From positions 1 through 10,343 of the forward strand of contig CAMOXW010000033.1 in the NCBI GenBank assembly GCA_946629405.1: 10,343 nt of DNA, given 5' to 3'. The notes beneath the pieces were generated by a model. It was not told the DNA's origin, ran no database searches, and was given only the letters and a program-made list of their open reading frames with translations. Within the stretch, counting starts at the first letter, position 1. Each line of letters opens with the position of its first letter. The DNA comes from an uncultured Ruminococcus sp. Lineage in GTDB: Bacteria > Bacillota_A > Clostridia > Oscillospirales > Ruminococcaceae. Below are positions 1-5,782 of the stretch, piece after piece. A program made the position numbers and the translations under genes.

Positions 1-779
1 ACTACCGCGAATGGAACTCCGTCAACAAGCAGCGCGACCCGTCCCTCGATAAGCTTCGAGCAGAGGACGTCCGGACGCTCAGTCACGCCGGTAGAACTGA
101 ATATCTCGAATCTGCCGCTTTCGACGAAGGGACGGATATATCCGGTCGTGAGGACAGCCTCGGTGTTTATCCTGCCGAGGGAGTTTTTTATGCGTTTCAG
201 CAGCTCCTCCGGAACGCGGTCCTTCATGTAGCAAAGGCAGAGGTCGGTGTGGCTTTTTTCGCCCTTTTTCAGCATTTCCATGACGAGCTCGGGAGTTTTC
301 AGCCGTCTGCGTATCTGGGACATAGACGCCCTTATAGTCTCTGTGAAGCCCTCGTGAGCGCCCATGATATTGCCCTCTCCGGAGGGCTCCTGCACCCCGC
401 GCGAGGCGAAGCCCTGCACTCCGAAGCCCAGCGCCCGGACAGCTCCCTCGGCAAAGAGCACCGCAAACCCGGAGTGTATAAGCAGCAGAGCAGTTTCAAG
501 GTCATCTGCGACCGGCCGGTCAGTTGACAGGAGCAGATACCGGTCAATGTAGTCAAGCAGGGCAGCGGCGTTTTCCTGCGGTTCAATATTTGTGACAGGC
601 TCGAAAACGAGCTCAGTAATGACCGAGGTCGAGATCATTCCCTCGCAGCAGACAAGAGCACAGCCGATACCGCCGGCGGTGAAGCGGTTCACGAGTATGT
701 CGGAGGAGCCTCCCGTCATATCAGCAATGCGTTCAAGGTTTGCGCTGAGCGATGGCATAAGCGCTGATCTTCCGTTCAA
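1..779 (-). CDS. GerA-family spore germination protein, N-terminal part (cut by window edge)
   Basis: This is the large cytoplasmic N-terminal domain of a GerA/GerKA/SpoVAF-type protein. The family forms the A subunit of nutrient germinant receptors in the inner spore membrane. About 259 residues are visible. Family landmarks are a start region ending in SSDILVNRF, the stretch GAHEGFTETIR followed by QIRRRLKTPELVMEML, then DRVPEELLKRIKNSL, and near the edge ERPDVLCSKLIEGRVALLVDG, which precedes the membrane half in this family. The membrane helices lie outside the window. The start is uncertain: a GAGGTGAT ribosome binding site lies 8 nt before a TTG at 779, while the ATG at 785 overlaps that site and another in-frame ATG at 827 has no visible site. 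The upstream zinc-ribbon gene ends in a terminator, so a separate promoter is expected, but I could not identify one. Family assignment is confident; the germinant and the exact paralogue cannot be told. Confidence 0.88.
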   Translation of the reverse strand, partial: MNGRSALMPSLSANLERIADMTGGSSDILVNRFTAGGIGCALVCCEGMISTSVITELVFEPVTNIEPQENAAALLDYIDRYLLLSTDRPVADDLETALLLIHSGFAVLFAEGAVRALGFGVQGFASRGVQEPSGEGNIMGAHEGFTETIRASMSQIRRRLKTPELVMEMLKKGEKSHTDLCLCYMKDRVPEELLKRIKNSLGRINTEAVLTTGYIRPFVESGRFEIFSSTGVTERPDVLCSKLIEGRVALLVDGVPFAV

Positions 780-901
780 ATTCATCACCTCAGCCGTATT
801 TTTCCCCGCAGCCGTGTGATTATACATTCTGAGCGCACAGGACGCATATCATCCGCCCATGAAGCAGGAAGCTGCCTCAATTATGAAGATTCACGACCTG
901 C

Positions 902-930
902 AAAAAAAAGGGGGACGTTTCCGTCCCTCT
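902..930 (-). terminator. Rho-independent terminator of the zinc-ribbon gene
   Basis: Read on the minus strand, a GGGACG/CGTCCC stem (positions 927-922 and 917-912) with a GAAA tetraloop is followed by two further C residues and a run of eight T. It begins just after the TAA at 935-937. Confidence 0.88.
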
Positions 931-934
931 TTAG

Positions 935-1477
935 TTATGTGAGGCTTTCGCCGCATTTTTCACAGAAGCGCTGGTCCGCATCGACCGGCTCGCCGCACTT
1001 GGGGCAAACCTGTTCTGCCGGAGCGGCAGCCTCCGCAGTCTTTTCAGCTTCGGTCTCCTCTGGCTTCTGGTCATTGAAGCCTTCGATTATCGGTGCCTCA
1101 GGTTTTTCTACCTTAGTACCGCACTTGTCGCAGAACTTCTGATTCTTGTTCAGAGTGGCTCCGCAGCCGGTGCATCTGGGCTTATCTTCCATTGAGGCAA
1201 GCAGCTGTCTGAACTTCTCAAGGCGTTCAGTGTCAGCCTTGATGAGGTCGATATCCTCTGTATACTCCTCGCCGGGAGCGGCAGAGTTGAGCTCGACATA
1301 CCTTACTCCTATTTCGTAGTAAGCGTTTCTTATCTCATTTTCAAGAGAAGCGATCTCGCGCTTCACCTTAGACTTTTCAGCCATTTTCTTGGAGCTGTCC
1401 GAAACGCTCTTAGCGCCCTTTTCGACGGTATTTCCGACTTTTTCAGCCAGTCCCTTTACTGAGTCCATGAATCCCAT
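935..1477 (-). CDS. Double zinc-ribbon protein with helical N-terminus
   Basis: A 180-residue protein with two C-terminal zinc ribbons: Cys102, Cys105, Cys116 and Cys119 (CTGCG...FCDKCG), and Cys158, Cys161, Cys172 and Cys175 (CPKCG...FCEKCG). An acidic, alanine-rich linker at about 126-156 joins them. Residues 1-98 are charged and probably helical or coiled-coil (for example KVKREIASLENEIRNAYYEIG). No signal peptide or membrane helix is seen. The start at 1477 is chosen because AAGGAGG sits 9 nt upstream; the longer open frame to 1609 would run through the promoter. Proteins of this layout are common in Clostridia and have no defined function; the ribbons may bind nucleic acid or protein. 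It is a single-gene unit with its own promoter and terminator, transcribed in the same direction as its neighbours. Confidence 0.85.
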   Translation of the reverse strand: MGFMDSVKGLAEKVGNTVEKGAKSVSDSSKKMAEKSKVKREIASLENEIRNAYYEIGVRYVELNSAAPGEEYTEDIDLIKADTERLEKFRQLLASMEDKPRCTGCGATLNKNQKFCDKCGTKVEKPEAPIIEGFNDQKPEETEAEKTAEAAAPAEQVCPKCGEPVDADQRFCEKCGESLT

Positions 1478-1535
1478 TGTTAAGAACCTCCTTCTATGAT
1501 CTGTGCCGCACCGGGCGCAGTATCCTTCCTGATAT

Positions 1536-1564
1536 ATTTTATCATAATTTTTCCGTTCCGTCAA
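1536..1564 (-). promoter_or_regulatory. Sigma-A promoter of the zinc-ribbon gene
   Basis: On the minus strand, a -35 box TTGACG (1564-1559) and a -10 box TAAAAT (1541-1536) are separated by 17 bp. This predicts a leader of about 50 nt before the ATG at 1477. Confidence 0.8.
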
Positions 1565-1584
1565 GCCAGCAGCGGCGCTGAACT

Positions 1585-1607
1585 TAAAATCCGTCCGCGA
1601 AGCAGAC
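1585..1607 (-). terminator. Possible weak terminator after the nucleoside phosphorylase gene
   Basis: On the minus strand, GTCTGC (1607-1602) pairs with GCGGAC (1598-1593) around a TTC loop, with one G-T pair. A short ATTTT follows two bases later. It lies between the phosphorylase stop and the next promoter, which fits, but the stem is short and the T-run weak. Confidence 0.4.
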
Positions 1608-1671
1608 ACCGCAGCTATTCACTTCTGCCGGCGGGACGTCGAAGCTGCCGTTCGCAACAACTTACTGATAA

Positions 1672-2952
1672 TCACCTGTCACCCGAAACTATGCGGTCGG
1701 TACGCCGCTTGCCGAGGGAGTTGAGAGCACGGAGCGCAGCCTCGGAAAAATCGCTGCAAACCGAGGAATACAGGGTCATAATAGTGTCCCCGGCTGCAAG
1801 TCTGTCGCCAACGGTACAGTTCATGATAAGTCCCGCCGACATATCCACAGAATCGTCACGGGCTATTCTTCCTGCGCCGAGCAGAACGGAGACCATTCCG
1901 ATCTCCTCGCAGTTGACGGAGGTTATCTCGATATCGTAGGGAGCCCTGATTACATAGCTGCATCTTGCCTGAGGAAGAAGCGAAATGTCGTCGCAAACCC
2001 TTGGGTCGCCGCCTTGCAGCTCGATAGTCCTCCTGAAAACTTCGAGAGCTCTGCCTGAGCAAATGGCTTCCTCAGCCATAGCGCGGCACTCATCGAAGCT
2101 GCCCTTTTCCGCGAGGCTGAGCATATCCGCGGTCAGGTCAAGGCAGATATCATAGAGTGTGCCCTTGTTTTCGCCGCGAAGCACCTCGATAGCCTCTGCG
2201 ACCTCGAGGGCGTTGCCGATATTTTTGCCGAGCGGGGTATTCATATCCGTGACATCAGCCTTGCAGCGTTTTCCGGCAGCACGTCCGATCTTCTCCATGA
2301 GAGCGGCAAGCTTTTCAGCCTCGGACTTCTCCTTCATGAAGGCGCCCGAGCCGTATTTTACGTCGAGCAGGAGGCAGTCCGCATCGACAGCGAGCTTCTT
2401 GCTCATGATGCTTGCACAGATCAGCGGAATACTCTCCACCGTTCCTGAGGCGCTTCTCAGAGAGTACATTTTTTTATCAGCGGGGCAAAGCTCCTCGCTC
2501 TGAGCAACGACAGAGAAGCCGGTCTCCCTTACGATATTTTCAAATTCGCTGAGGCTCAGCTCCGTGCGGAAGCCGGGGATGCTCTCGAGCTTGTCGATAG
2601 TACCGCCGGTATGCCCCAGACCTCTGCCGGACATTTTGGCAACGTTTACACCGCAAGCTGCTGCTGCCGGACCGATTATCATACTTGTTTTATCGCCGAC
2701 GCCGCCGGTGCTGTGCTTGTCTACCGTAAGCGGTATGCCGAGTCTGATAGTTTCGCCGCTATCGCGCATGGCATAGGTAAGGGCAAGAGTTTCCTCCTCA
2801 GTGAGCCCGTTCAGGCAGACAGCCATGAGCCATGCTGACATCTGGTAATCCGGGATACTGCCGGAAGTGTAGTTCCTGACCAGCCACGAGATCTCCTCGT
2901 AGGAAAGGGTCTGGGACCGTCTGGTCTTGTTGATTATATCAATGGCGTTCAT
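1672..2952 (-). CDS. pdp: Pyrimidine-nucleoside phosphorylase (thymidine phosphorylase family)
   Basis: A cytoplasmic salvage enzyme that splits thymidine, deoxyuridine or uridine with phosphate to give the base and (deoxy)ribose 1-phosphate. At 426 aa it is close to the family length of about 435 and looks complete. The N-terminal helical part (about 1-65) is followed by the phosphate site KHSTGGVGDK (79-88) and the family signature SGRGLGHTGGTIDKLE (108-123). Next are the base-binding residues Arg166, Ser181 and Lys185 in LRSASGTVES and IPLICASIMSKK. A small C-terminal domain follows. One oddity is Ser167, where most relatives have Asp directly after the Arg (RDVTATV type). The start is set by AGGAGG about 6 nt before the ATG. 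It is probably monocistronic; genes for deoxyribose-phosphate metabolism that often accompany it are absent here. Whether it prefers uridine or thymidine cannot be read from sequence, so pdp rather than deoA is a likely, not certain, name. Confidence 0.93.
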   Translation of the reverse strand: MNAIDIINKTRRSQTLSYEEISWLVRNYTSGSIPDYQMSAWLMAVCLNGLTEEETLALTYAMRDSGETIRLGIPLTVDKHSTGGVGDKTSMIIGPAAAACGVNVAKMSGRGLGHTGGTIDKLESIPGFRTELSLSEFENIVRETGFSVVAQSEELCPADKKMYSLRSASGTVESIPLICASIMSKKLAVDADCLLLDVKYGSGAFMKEKSEAEKLAALMEKIGRAAGKRCKADVTDMNTPLGKNIGNALEVAEAIEVLRGENKGTLYDICLDLTADMLSLAEKGSFDECRAMAEEAICSGRALEVFRRTIELQGGDPRVCDDISLLPQARCSYVIRAPYDIEITSVNCEEIGMVSVLLGAGRIARDDSVDMSAGLIMNCTVGDRLAAGDTIMTLYSSVCSDFSEAALRALNSLGKRRTDRIVSGDR

Positions 2953-2982
2953 ATTCCACCTCCTGTTAATACTTATACTTAA

Positions 2983-3010
2983 ATTGTACCATATTATCTA
3001 AAAATGTCAA
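2983..3010 (-). promoter_or_regulatory. Strong sigma-A promoter of the nucleoside phosphorylase gene
   Basis: On the minus strand, a perfect -35 TTGACA (3010-3005) and a -10 TACAAT (2988-2983) are separated by 16 bp. A leader of about 24 nt reaches the ATG at 2952. Confidence 0.85.
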
Positions 3011-3047
3011 TAGTTTTTGAGAAAATTTTTCCGAAATTTAACATTTT

Positions 3048-3119
3048 AAGTGAGAAGTGAGCAGGGGAGCCGCTTGAATTCTTTTTCAACCGATCACTAA
3101 GCACTAATAACTGCTAACT
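3048..3119. repeat. Degenerate heptanucleotide repeats between two genes
   Basis: Two exact AAGTGAG units stand in tandem at 3048-3061. After about 30 bp of unrelated sequence come four consecutive seven-base units that all end in ACT: GATCACT, AAGCACT, AATAACT and GCTAACT (3092-3119). The block lies between the stop of the BofA-like gene and the phosphorylase promoter. No clear terminator for the BofA operon is visible here. Confidence 0.5.
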
Positions 3120-3121
3120 AT

Positions 3122-3370
3122 CTAATAGCACAGTACAAGGAATATGACAAACGGTACGCCGAGAACAGCGCTGCCGCATAGGTTAAGGGTGTTGAGCGGG
3201 AGCGCAGAATTGAACGCTGCTCCGTACCGGTTGAGTATAAAAAGTGCAGCAAGCCCCGTGAGTGAGCCGAAAAGAAAAGCTCTGAGCCGCCGCTCACACC
3301 TCCGGTAATACGCCAGCATTATGAGCAAAGCCGCCCCGCACACTGCTGCGAAGATCATGTCCGTATCCAT
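3122..3370 (-). CDS. BofA-family small membrane protein
   Basis: An 82-residue, almost entirely hydrophobic protein. It has a helix at about 5-21, a basic stretch YYRRCERRLR (22-31), a second helix at about 33-47, and the family-like tail PLNTLNLCGSAVLGVPFVIF. The PLN and LGVP motifs and the length match the pro-sigma-K processing inhibitor BofA of Bacillus (about 87 aa). BofA sits in the outer forespore membrane and holds the SpoIVFB protease inactive. That role is known from Bacillus; here it is inferred from similarity alone, as BofA-like proteins occur widely in Clostridia. The start is fixed by GAGGTG, whose first bases overlap the stop codon of the preceding gene. It is the last gene of a four-gene operon. 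Confidence 0.78.
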   Translation of the reverse strand: MDTDMIFAAVCGAALLIMLAYYRRCERRLRAFLFGSLTGLAALFILNRYGAAFNSALPLNTLNLCGSAVLGVPFVIFLVLCY

Positions 3371-3379
3371 TTTTTCACC

Positions 3380-3649
3380 TCAGAATAATATGTATCCGAG
3401 AGCAAGGATGAGCCTTTTGTCGCAGCCCTCCTTCATCAGCAGTACCAGAAGCGCTGCGATGAGGAGACTGTCGCTGTCAAGCCTGCCGAGCAAAGAACTC
3501 ATGTCCAGGGGACCGCTCTGCGGGGAGGGAGCGCTGCAAGGCTTGCTTTCAGGCTTATTTCCGGGCTTTTCCGATGGTCTGTCAGCCGGAGATCCGCCCT
3601 GCGAATAATGCGCGGCACGGCTGCGGAAGTCTCTCCCGATATACGCCAT
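3380..3649 (-). CDS. Small protein with one C-terminal membrane helix, function unknown
   Basis: An 89-residue protein. Residues 1-47 are polar and rich in Pro, Ser and Lys (probably disordered). The C-terminal part has DSDSLLIAALLVLLMKEG followed by DKRLILALGYILF, a hydrophobic hairpin-like segment often seen in unnamed small clostridial proteins. The start at 3649 (MAYIGRDF) is preferred over the in-frame ATG at 3667, because GGAGG lies 7 nt before it and the longer version would overlap the preceding gene. It lies 14 bp after the 111-aa gene and 9 bp before the BofA-like gene, so translation is likely coupled. No function can be assigned. Confidence 0.75.
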   Translation of the reverse strand: MAYIGRDFRSRAAHYSQGGSPADRPSEKPGNKPESKPCSAPSPQSGPLDMSSLLGRLDSDSLLIAALLVLLMKEGCDKRLILALGYILF

Positions 3650-3663
3650 AGCTTTCCCTCCGA

Positions 3664-3999
3664 TCACAAAAAGTCATCCAGAAGACCGCTCTCCTTTGCG
3701 ATATTCCAGACCGCTATCAGCCGCAGCAGCTTTATCGCCTTATCGACCTTTTTCCGGCGTTCCTCGCTCAGATGCGGCTTCAGTGCGAGCAGCAGCTCGG
3801 CGTTCCTGTCATTCTGTGAGAACGCTCCCATAAGACCGCTGAGCTTCATAACTGCCCCGAGGTCGGGAGCGCTCCCTTCCGCCGGTGAATCTCCCTCGCC
3901 GCCGCTTTCTGACATAAGCATCTGTGCCAGCTCGGTAAGCTGCTTCACACTCTCCTCATCGGAGAGGAGCTCGCCGAGCTTTCCCATCAAATCGTCCAA
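3664..3999 (-). CDS. Small soluble protein of unknown function in the BofA operon
   Basis: A 111-residue, mostly helical protein with an acidic N-terminus (MDDLMGKLGELLSDEESVKQ) and a Gly/Ser/Pro/Glu-rich linker at about 31-45. The C-terminal helix region is basic, with LLLALKPHLSEERRKKVDKA then IKLLRLIAVWNIAKESGLL. The first codon is TTG, with GGAGG 7 nt upstream; the next ATG is four codons in and is placed less well relative to that site. It lies 18 bp after the 83-aa gene. Similar short proteins with LKP.L...RR.KVD.AIKLL are familiar from Ruminococcus-type genomes without a defined role. No enzyme motif is present. Confidence 0.75.
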   Translation of the reverse strand: MDDLMGKLGELLSDEESVKQLTELAQMLMSESGGEGDSPAEGSAPDLGAVMKLSGLMGAFSQNDRNAELLLALKPHLSEERRKKVDKAIKLLRLIAVWNIAKESGLLDDFL

Positions 4000-4017
4000 A
4001 TCTCCGCCTCCGCGAGC

Positions 4018-4269
4018 CTATTTTTCGCCTGAGAGCTTCTTATAGAGCGCCCTTGCCTGAGGCGTGCTCATCATCTTTTCGACAAGTCCGGGATTATTGA
4101 CCGCCTGCCTGAATCTTGCGGCGTCGCCCGAATTCATCGCAGATAATGCGCTGTCAAATTTTCCCTCCTCAAGCTCACGCCTTAGCTTTTCCGGCGGAAC
4201 ACCGATCTTTTTGCTGACCACTCCGAGCAGTCCATTCAGTTTTTTCGGATCAATATTATTCTTATTCAT
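4018..4269 (-). CDS. Small helical protein of unknown function, first gene of the BofA operon
   Basis: An 83-residue protein, predicted helical and soluble. It has an N-terminal LNGLLGVVSKKIGVPPEKLR, then LEEGKFDSALSAMNSGDAAR, and ends with VNNPGLVEKMMSTPQARALY and a Lys-rich tail. The pattern resembles small clostridial proteins in which a short N-terminal helical motif is followed by an NP..VE..M..PQA.AL.KKL segment. The start is supported by GGAGG 5 nt before the ATG. A TATTAT at 4293-4288 is the only -10-like box close by; it would give a very short leader and lacks a good -35, so the promoter is uncertain. The gene diverges from the metallophosphoesterase gene. Confidence 0.75.
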   Translation of the reverse strand: MNKNNIDPKKLNGLLGVVSKKIGVPPEKLRRELEEGKFDSALSAMNSGDAARFRQAVNNPGLVEKMMSTPQARALYKKLSGEK

Positions 4270-4310
4270 GCCTGCCTCCGATAATTCATAATATTTTTGT
4301 GTTCAAACTA

Positions 4311-4339
4311 TTGCTTTTTTGTGTATTTTGTGTTATAAT
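4311..4339 (+). promoter_or_regulatory. Sigma-A promoter of the metallophosphoesterase unit
   Basis: A -35 box TTGCTT (4311-4316), 17 bp, and a perfect -10 TATAAT (4334-4339). The leader to the ATG at 4370 is about 24 nt. The spacer contains GCTTTTTTGTG, which recurs upstream of the acyl-CoA synthetase gene. Confidence 0.82.
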
Positions 4340-4369
4340 AGCTTTAATAAATCTTACAGGAGCGTTATT

Positions 4370-4852
4370 ATGCGCATCATAGTCATTTCAGATACACACG
4401 GCAACTACCAGAATCTCGAAAAGGTCATCAAAAAAAATACCTTCGCCGACTGGATAATCCACCTCGGTGACGGCGAGCTTGAGCTCGACAGATTCGTTAT
4501 TGCAAGACCTATTGTTGCCCCAAAAATAATCCACGTTGCAGGTAACTGCGACTACGACAGCTTCAGTCCCGATTTTTTTGTCCTTCCGGTCATGGAGCAT
4601 AAGATATTCGCAACCCACGGTCATAAGTACGGCGTCGGAGGCCCTCTTGACAGGATAAAGAAGGCTGCTGCTGACAACGGCTGCGATATCGTGCTTTTCG
4701 GGCATACTCATATGCGCCTCAACGTTTTTGAGGACGGTATGTGGATAATGAATCCCGGAAGTGCCGCCCTCCCCCGCGACGGGAAAAAGCCTTCCTTCGG
4801 CAGCATTGACATTTCAGAGTACGGTGTGCTGACCAATATCACCGATATCTGA
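4370..4852 (+). CDS. YfcE/MJ0936-family metallophosphoesterase
   Basis: A 160-residue calcineurin-like phosphoesterase. All metal ligands are present: Asp8 and His10 (SDTHGN), Asp34 (HLGDGE), Asn59 (AGNCD), His83 (THGH), and His112 and His114 (FGHTH). The NPGSAALPRDG segment near the C-terminus is typical of the YfcE/MJ0936 group, whose members cleave phosphodiesters in vitro with Mn2+ or Ni2+; the cellular substrate is generally unknown. The start at 4370 is chosen because AGGAG lies 7 nt upstream and a longer in-frame extension would cover the promoter. In many Firmicutes this gene sits beside the RdgB/HAM1 nucleotide-hydrolase gene, which is not present here. A membrane protein gene follows after 55 bp with no terminator in between, so the two are probably co-transcribed. 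Confidence 0.9.
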   Translation: MRIIVISDTHGNYQNLEKVIKKNTFADWIIHLGDGELELDRFVIARPIVAPKIIHVAGNCDYDSFSPDFFVLPVMEHKIFATHGHKYGVGGPLDRIKKAAADNGCDIVLFGHTHMRLNVFEDGMWIMNPGSAALPRDGKKPSFGSIDISEYGVLTNITDI

Positions 4853-4907
4853 GCTGCTCTGGTATATTATATTCGGCTGAGCCGGAAATGTTCCACAGGA
4901 GGTAAAA

Positions 4908-5513
4908 ATGGCTGATATCAGCAGTATGCACAGGAATTCTGCGGCGCTTGCACGCTGTGAAAAGATCTACAAATACGTTTTTCTGCCAAACGTCGGAATT
5001 GCGGCTGACCTGGTCTTTGCATCGCTCTACAGTATGCTCGGCGACCTTGTGTCAGGCGAATGGGTAGTGATGCTCGGATATTTCGTCTCAATGATACTCT
5101 GCACCGGAGCGTGTGCGCTTACGGTAATGGGCGGATATACCAAGAAGGATATCGTTGTATGGGCTGCTCCGGGAGCTGCCGGGCTTTCTGTTCTGTCAGA
5201 CAGAGCCATCATCGGCTATACGACGCTGAATACCTGCCTTGCGCTGTTTGTTGCCATTATTTCTGTTGCACCTACGCTTCTTGCGAACGCAAAGTATCGC
5301 TGGCTCGAAACACAGGAGGGCTTTCCGCATTTCTCGGAGCTTTTGCAGGAGCAGCAGGATAAGGCGAAGGAATTCAATGAGCACGACCCTTATGAGGAGG
5401 CTGCCCGTCAGCGGAAGTTCACTCAGTCAGACGCCATGAGCGACGTCGTTCTCCCTGCGGAAAAGCTCGAGGAAAAGCCGGATCAACACTCAGATCTCAT
5501 GGACAGCATTTAG
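4908..5513 (+). CDS. Four-helix membrane protein of unknown function
   Basis: A 201-residue protein with four likely membrane helices at about 24-48, 53-75, 81-104 and 107-128. A hydrophilic tail of about 70 residues is rich in Glu, Gln, Asp and Lys (EGFPHFSELLQEQQDKAKEF and on to the end). Positive residues between the helices and in the tail favour a cytoplasmic C-terminus. No enzymatic motif or known transporter signature was recognised. The start has AGGAGG 6-7 nt before the ATG. It lies 55 bp after the metallophosphoesterase gene and directly before a strong terminator, so it is the last gene of a two-gene unit. The pairing hints at a shared role but does not define one. Confidence 0.8.
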   Translation: MADISSMHRNSAALARCEKIYKYVFLPNVGIAADLVFASLYSMLGDLVSGEWVVMLGYFVSMILCTGACALTVMGGYTKKDIVVWAAPGAAGLSVLSDRAIIGYTTLNTCLALFVAIISVAPTLLANAKYRWLETQEGFPHFSELLQEQQDKAKEFNEHDPYEEAARQRKFTQSDAMSDVVLPAEKLEEKPDQHSDLMDSI

Positions 5514-5528
5514 AATCATTACCAGACC

Positions 5529-5553
5529 GGGCGGATAATTCCGCCCTTTTTTA
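5529..5553 (+). terminator. Rho-independent terminator after the membrane protein gene
   Basis: A seven-base stem GGGCGGA/TCCGCCC (5529-5535 with 5540-5546) with a TAAT loop is followed by six T. It begins 15 bp after the stop codon. Confidence 0.92.
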
Positions 5554-5561
5554 TTCCGGGA

Positions 5562-5587
5562 TCACTGTTTCCGCTGTGCGGAAGTGA
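5562..5587. repeat. Bulged inverted repeat downstream of the terminator
   Basis: TCAC, a TGT bulge, TTCCGC, a TGT loop, then GCGGAAGTGA, giving ten base pairs in all. There is no T-run after it, so it is not a second terminator. The roughly 180 bp between the terminator and the next promoter hold no gene that I can support. Confidence 0.4.
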
Positions 5588-5712
5588 CAGGGCGTGTCAG
5601 GCTTTGTTTCAACGCACTCGGATCTGTTACGCAGGAAGGCTGCTGGTCTTCCGTTATGCAATGTGCTGAAAAGGAGCGGCTGCTTTTTGTGTAAAATATT
5701 GCGGGAAAATTC

Positions 5713-5741
5713 TTTACTTTTTCGCTTTTTTGTGGTAAAAT
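5713..5741 (+). promoter_or_regulatory. Sigma-A promoter of the acyl-CoA synthetase gene
   Basis: A -35 box TTTACT (5713-5718), 17 bp, and a -10 TAAAAT (5736-5741). The leader to the ATG at 5783 is about 35 nt. A near-copy of the region around the -10, GCTTTTTGTGTAAAAT, lies at 5682-5697. Confidence 0.65.
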
Positions 5742-5782
5742 GAATATAGTTATTTCGCCGACGGCGAGAAAGGAACATTACA

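Noticed and set aside
785..827. Possible forespore (sigma-F-like) promoter GTATA with GGGAAAAATA for the GerA-family gene
   Set aside because: The boxes match loosely, but the spacing is 14 bp and the start site would fall on the ribosome binding site, leaving almost no leader.
1478..1609. N-terminal extension of the zinc-ribbon protein to a start at 1609
   Set aside because: The extension crosses the promoter boxes, while the start at 1477 has an excellent ribosome binding site.
4275..4310. Promoter for the small-protein operon (TTGAAC and TATTAT on the minus strand)
   Set aside because: The two boxes are only 7 bp apart, and TATTAT alone would give a leader of about 12 nt; not strong enough to call.
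5551..5778. 75-codon minus-strand open frame between the terminator and the acyl-CoA synthetase
   Set aside because: It overlaps the plus-strand promoter, has no convincing ribosome binding site and looks like no known protein.
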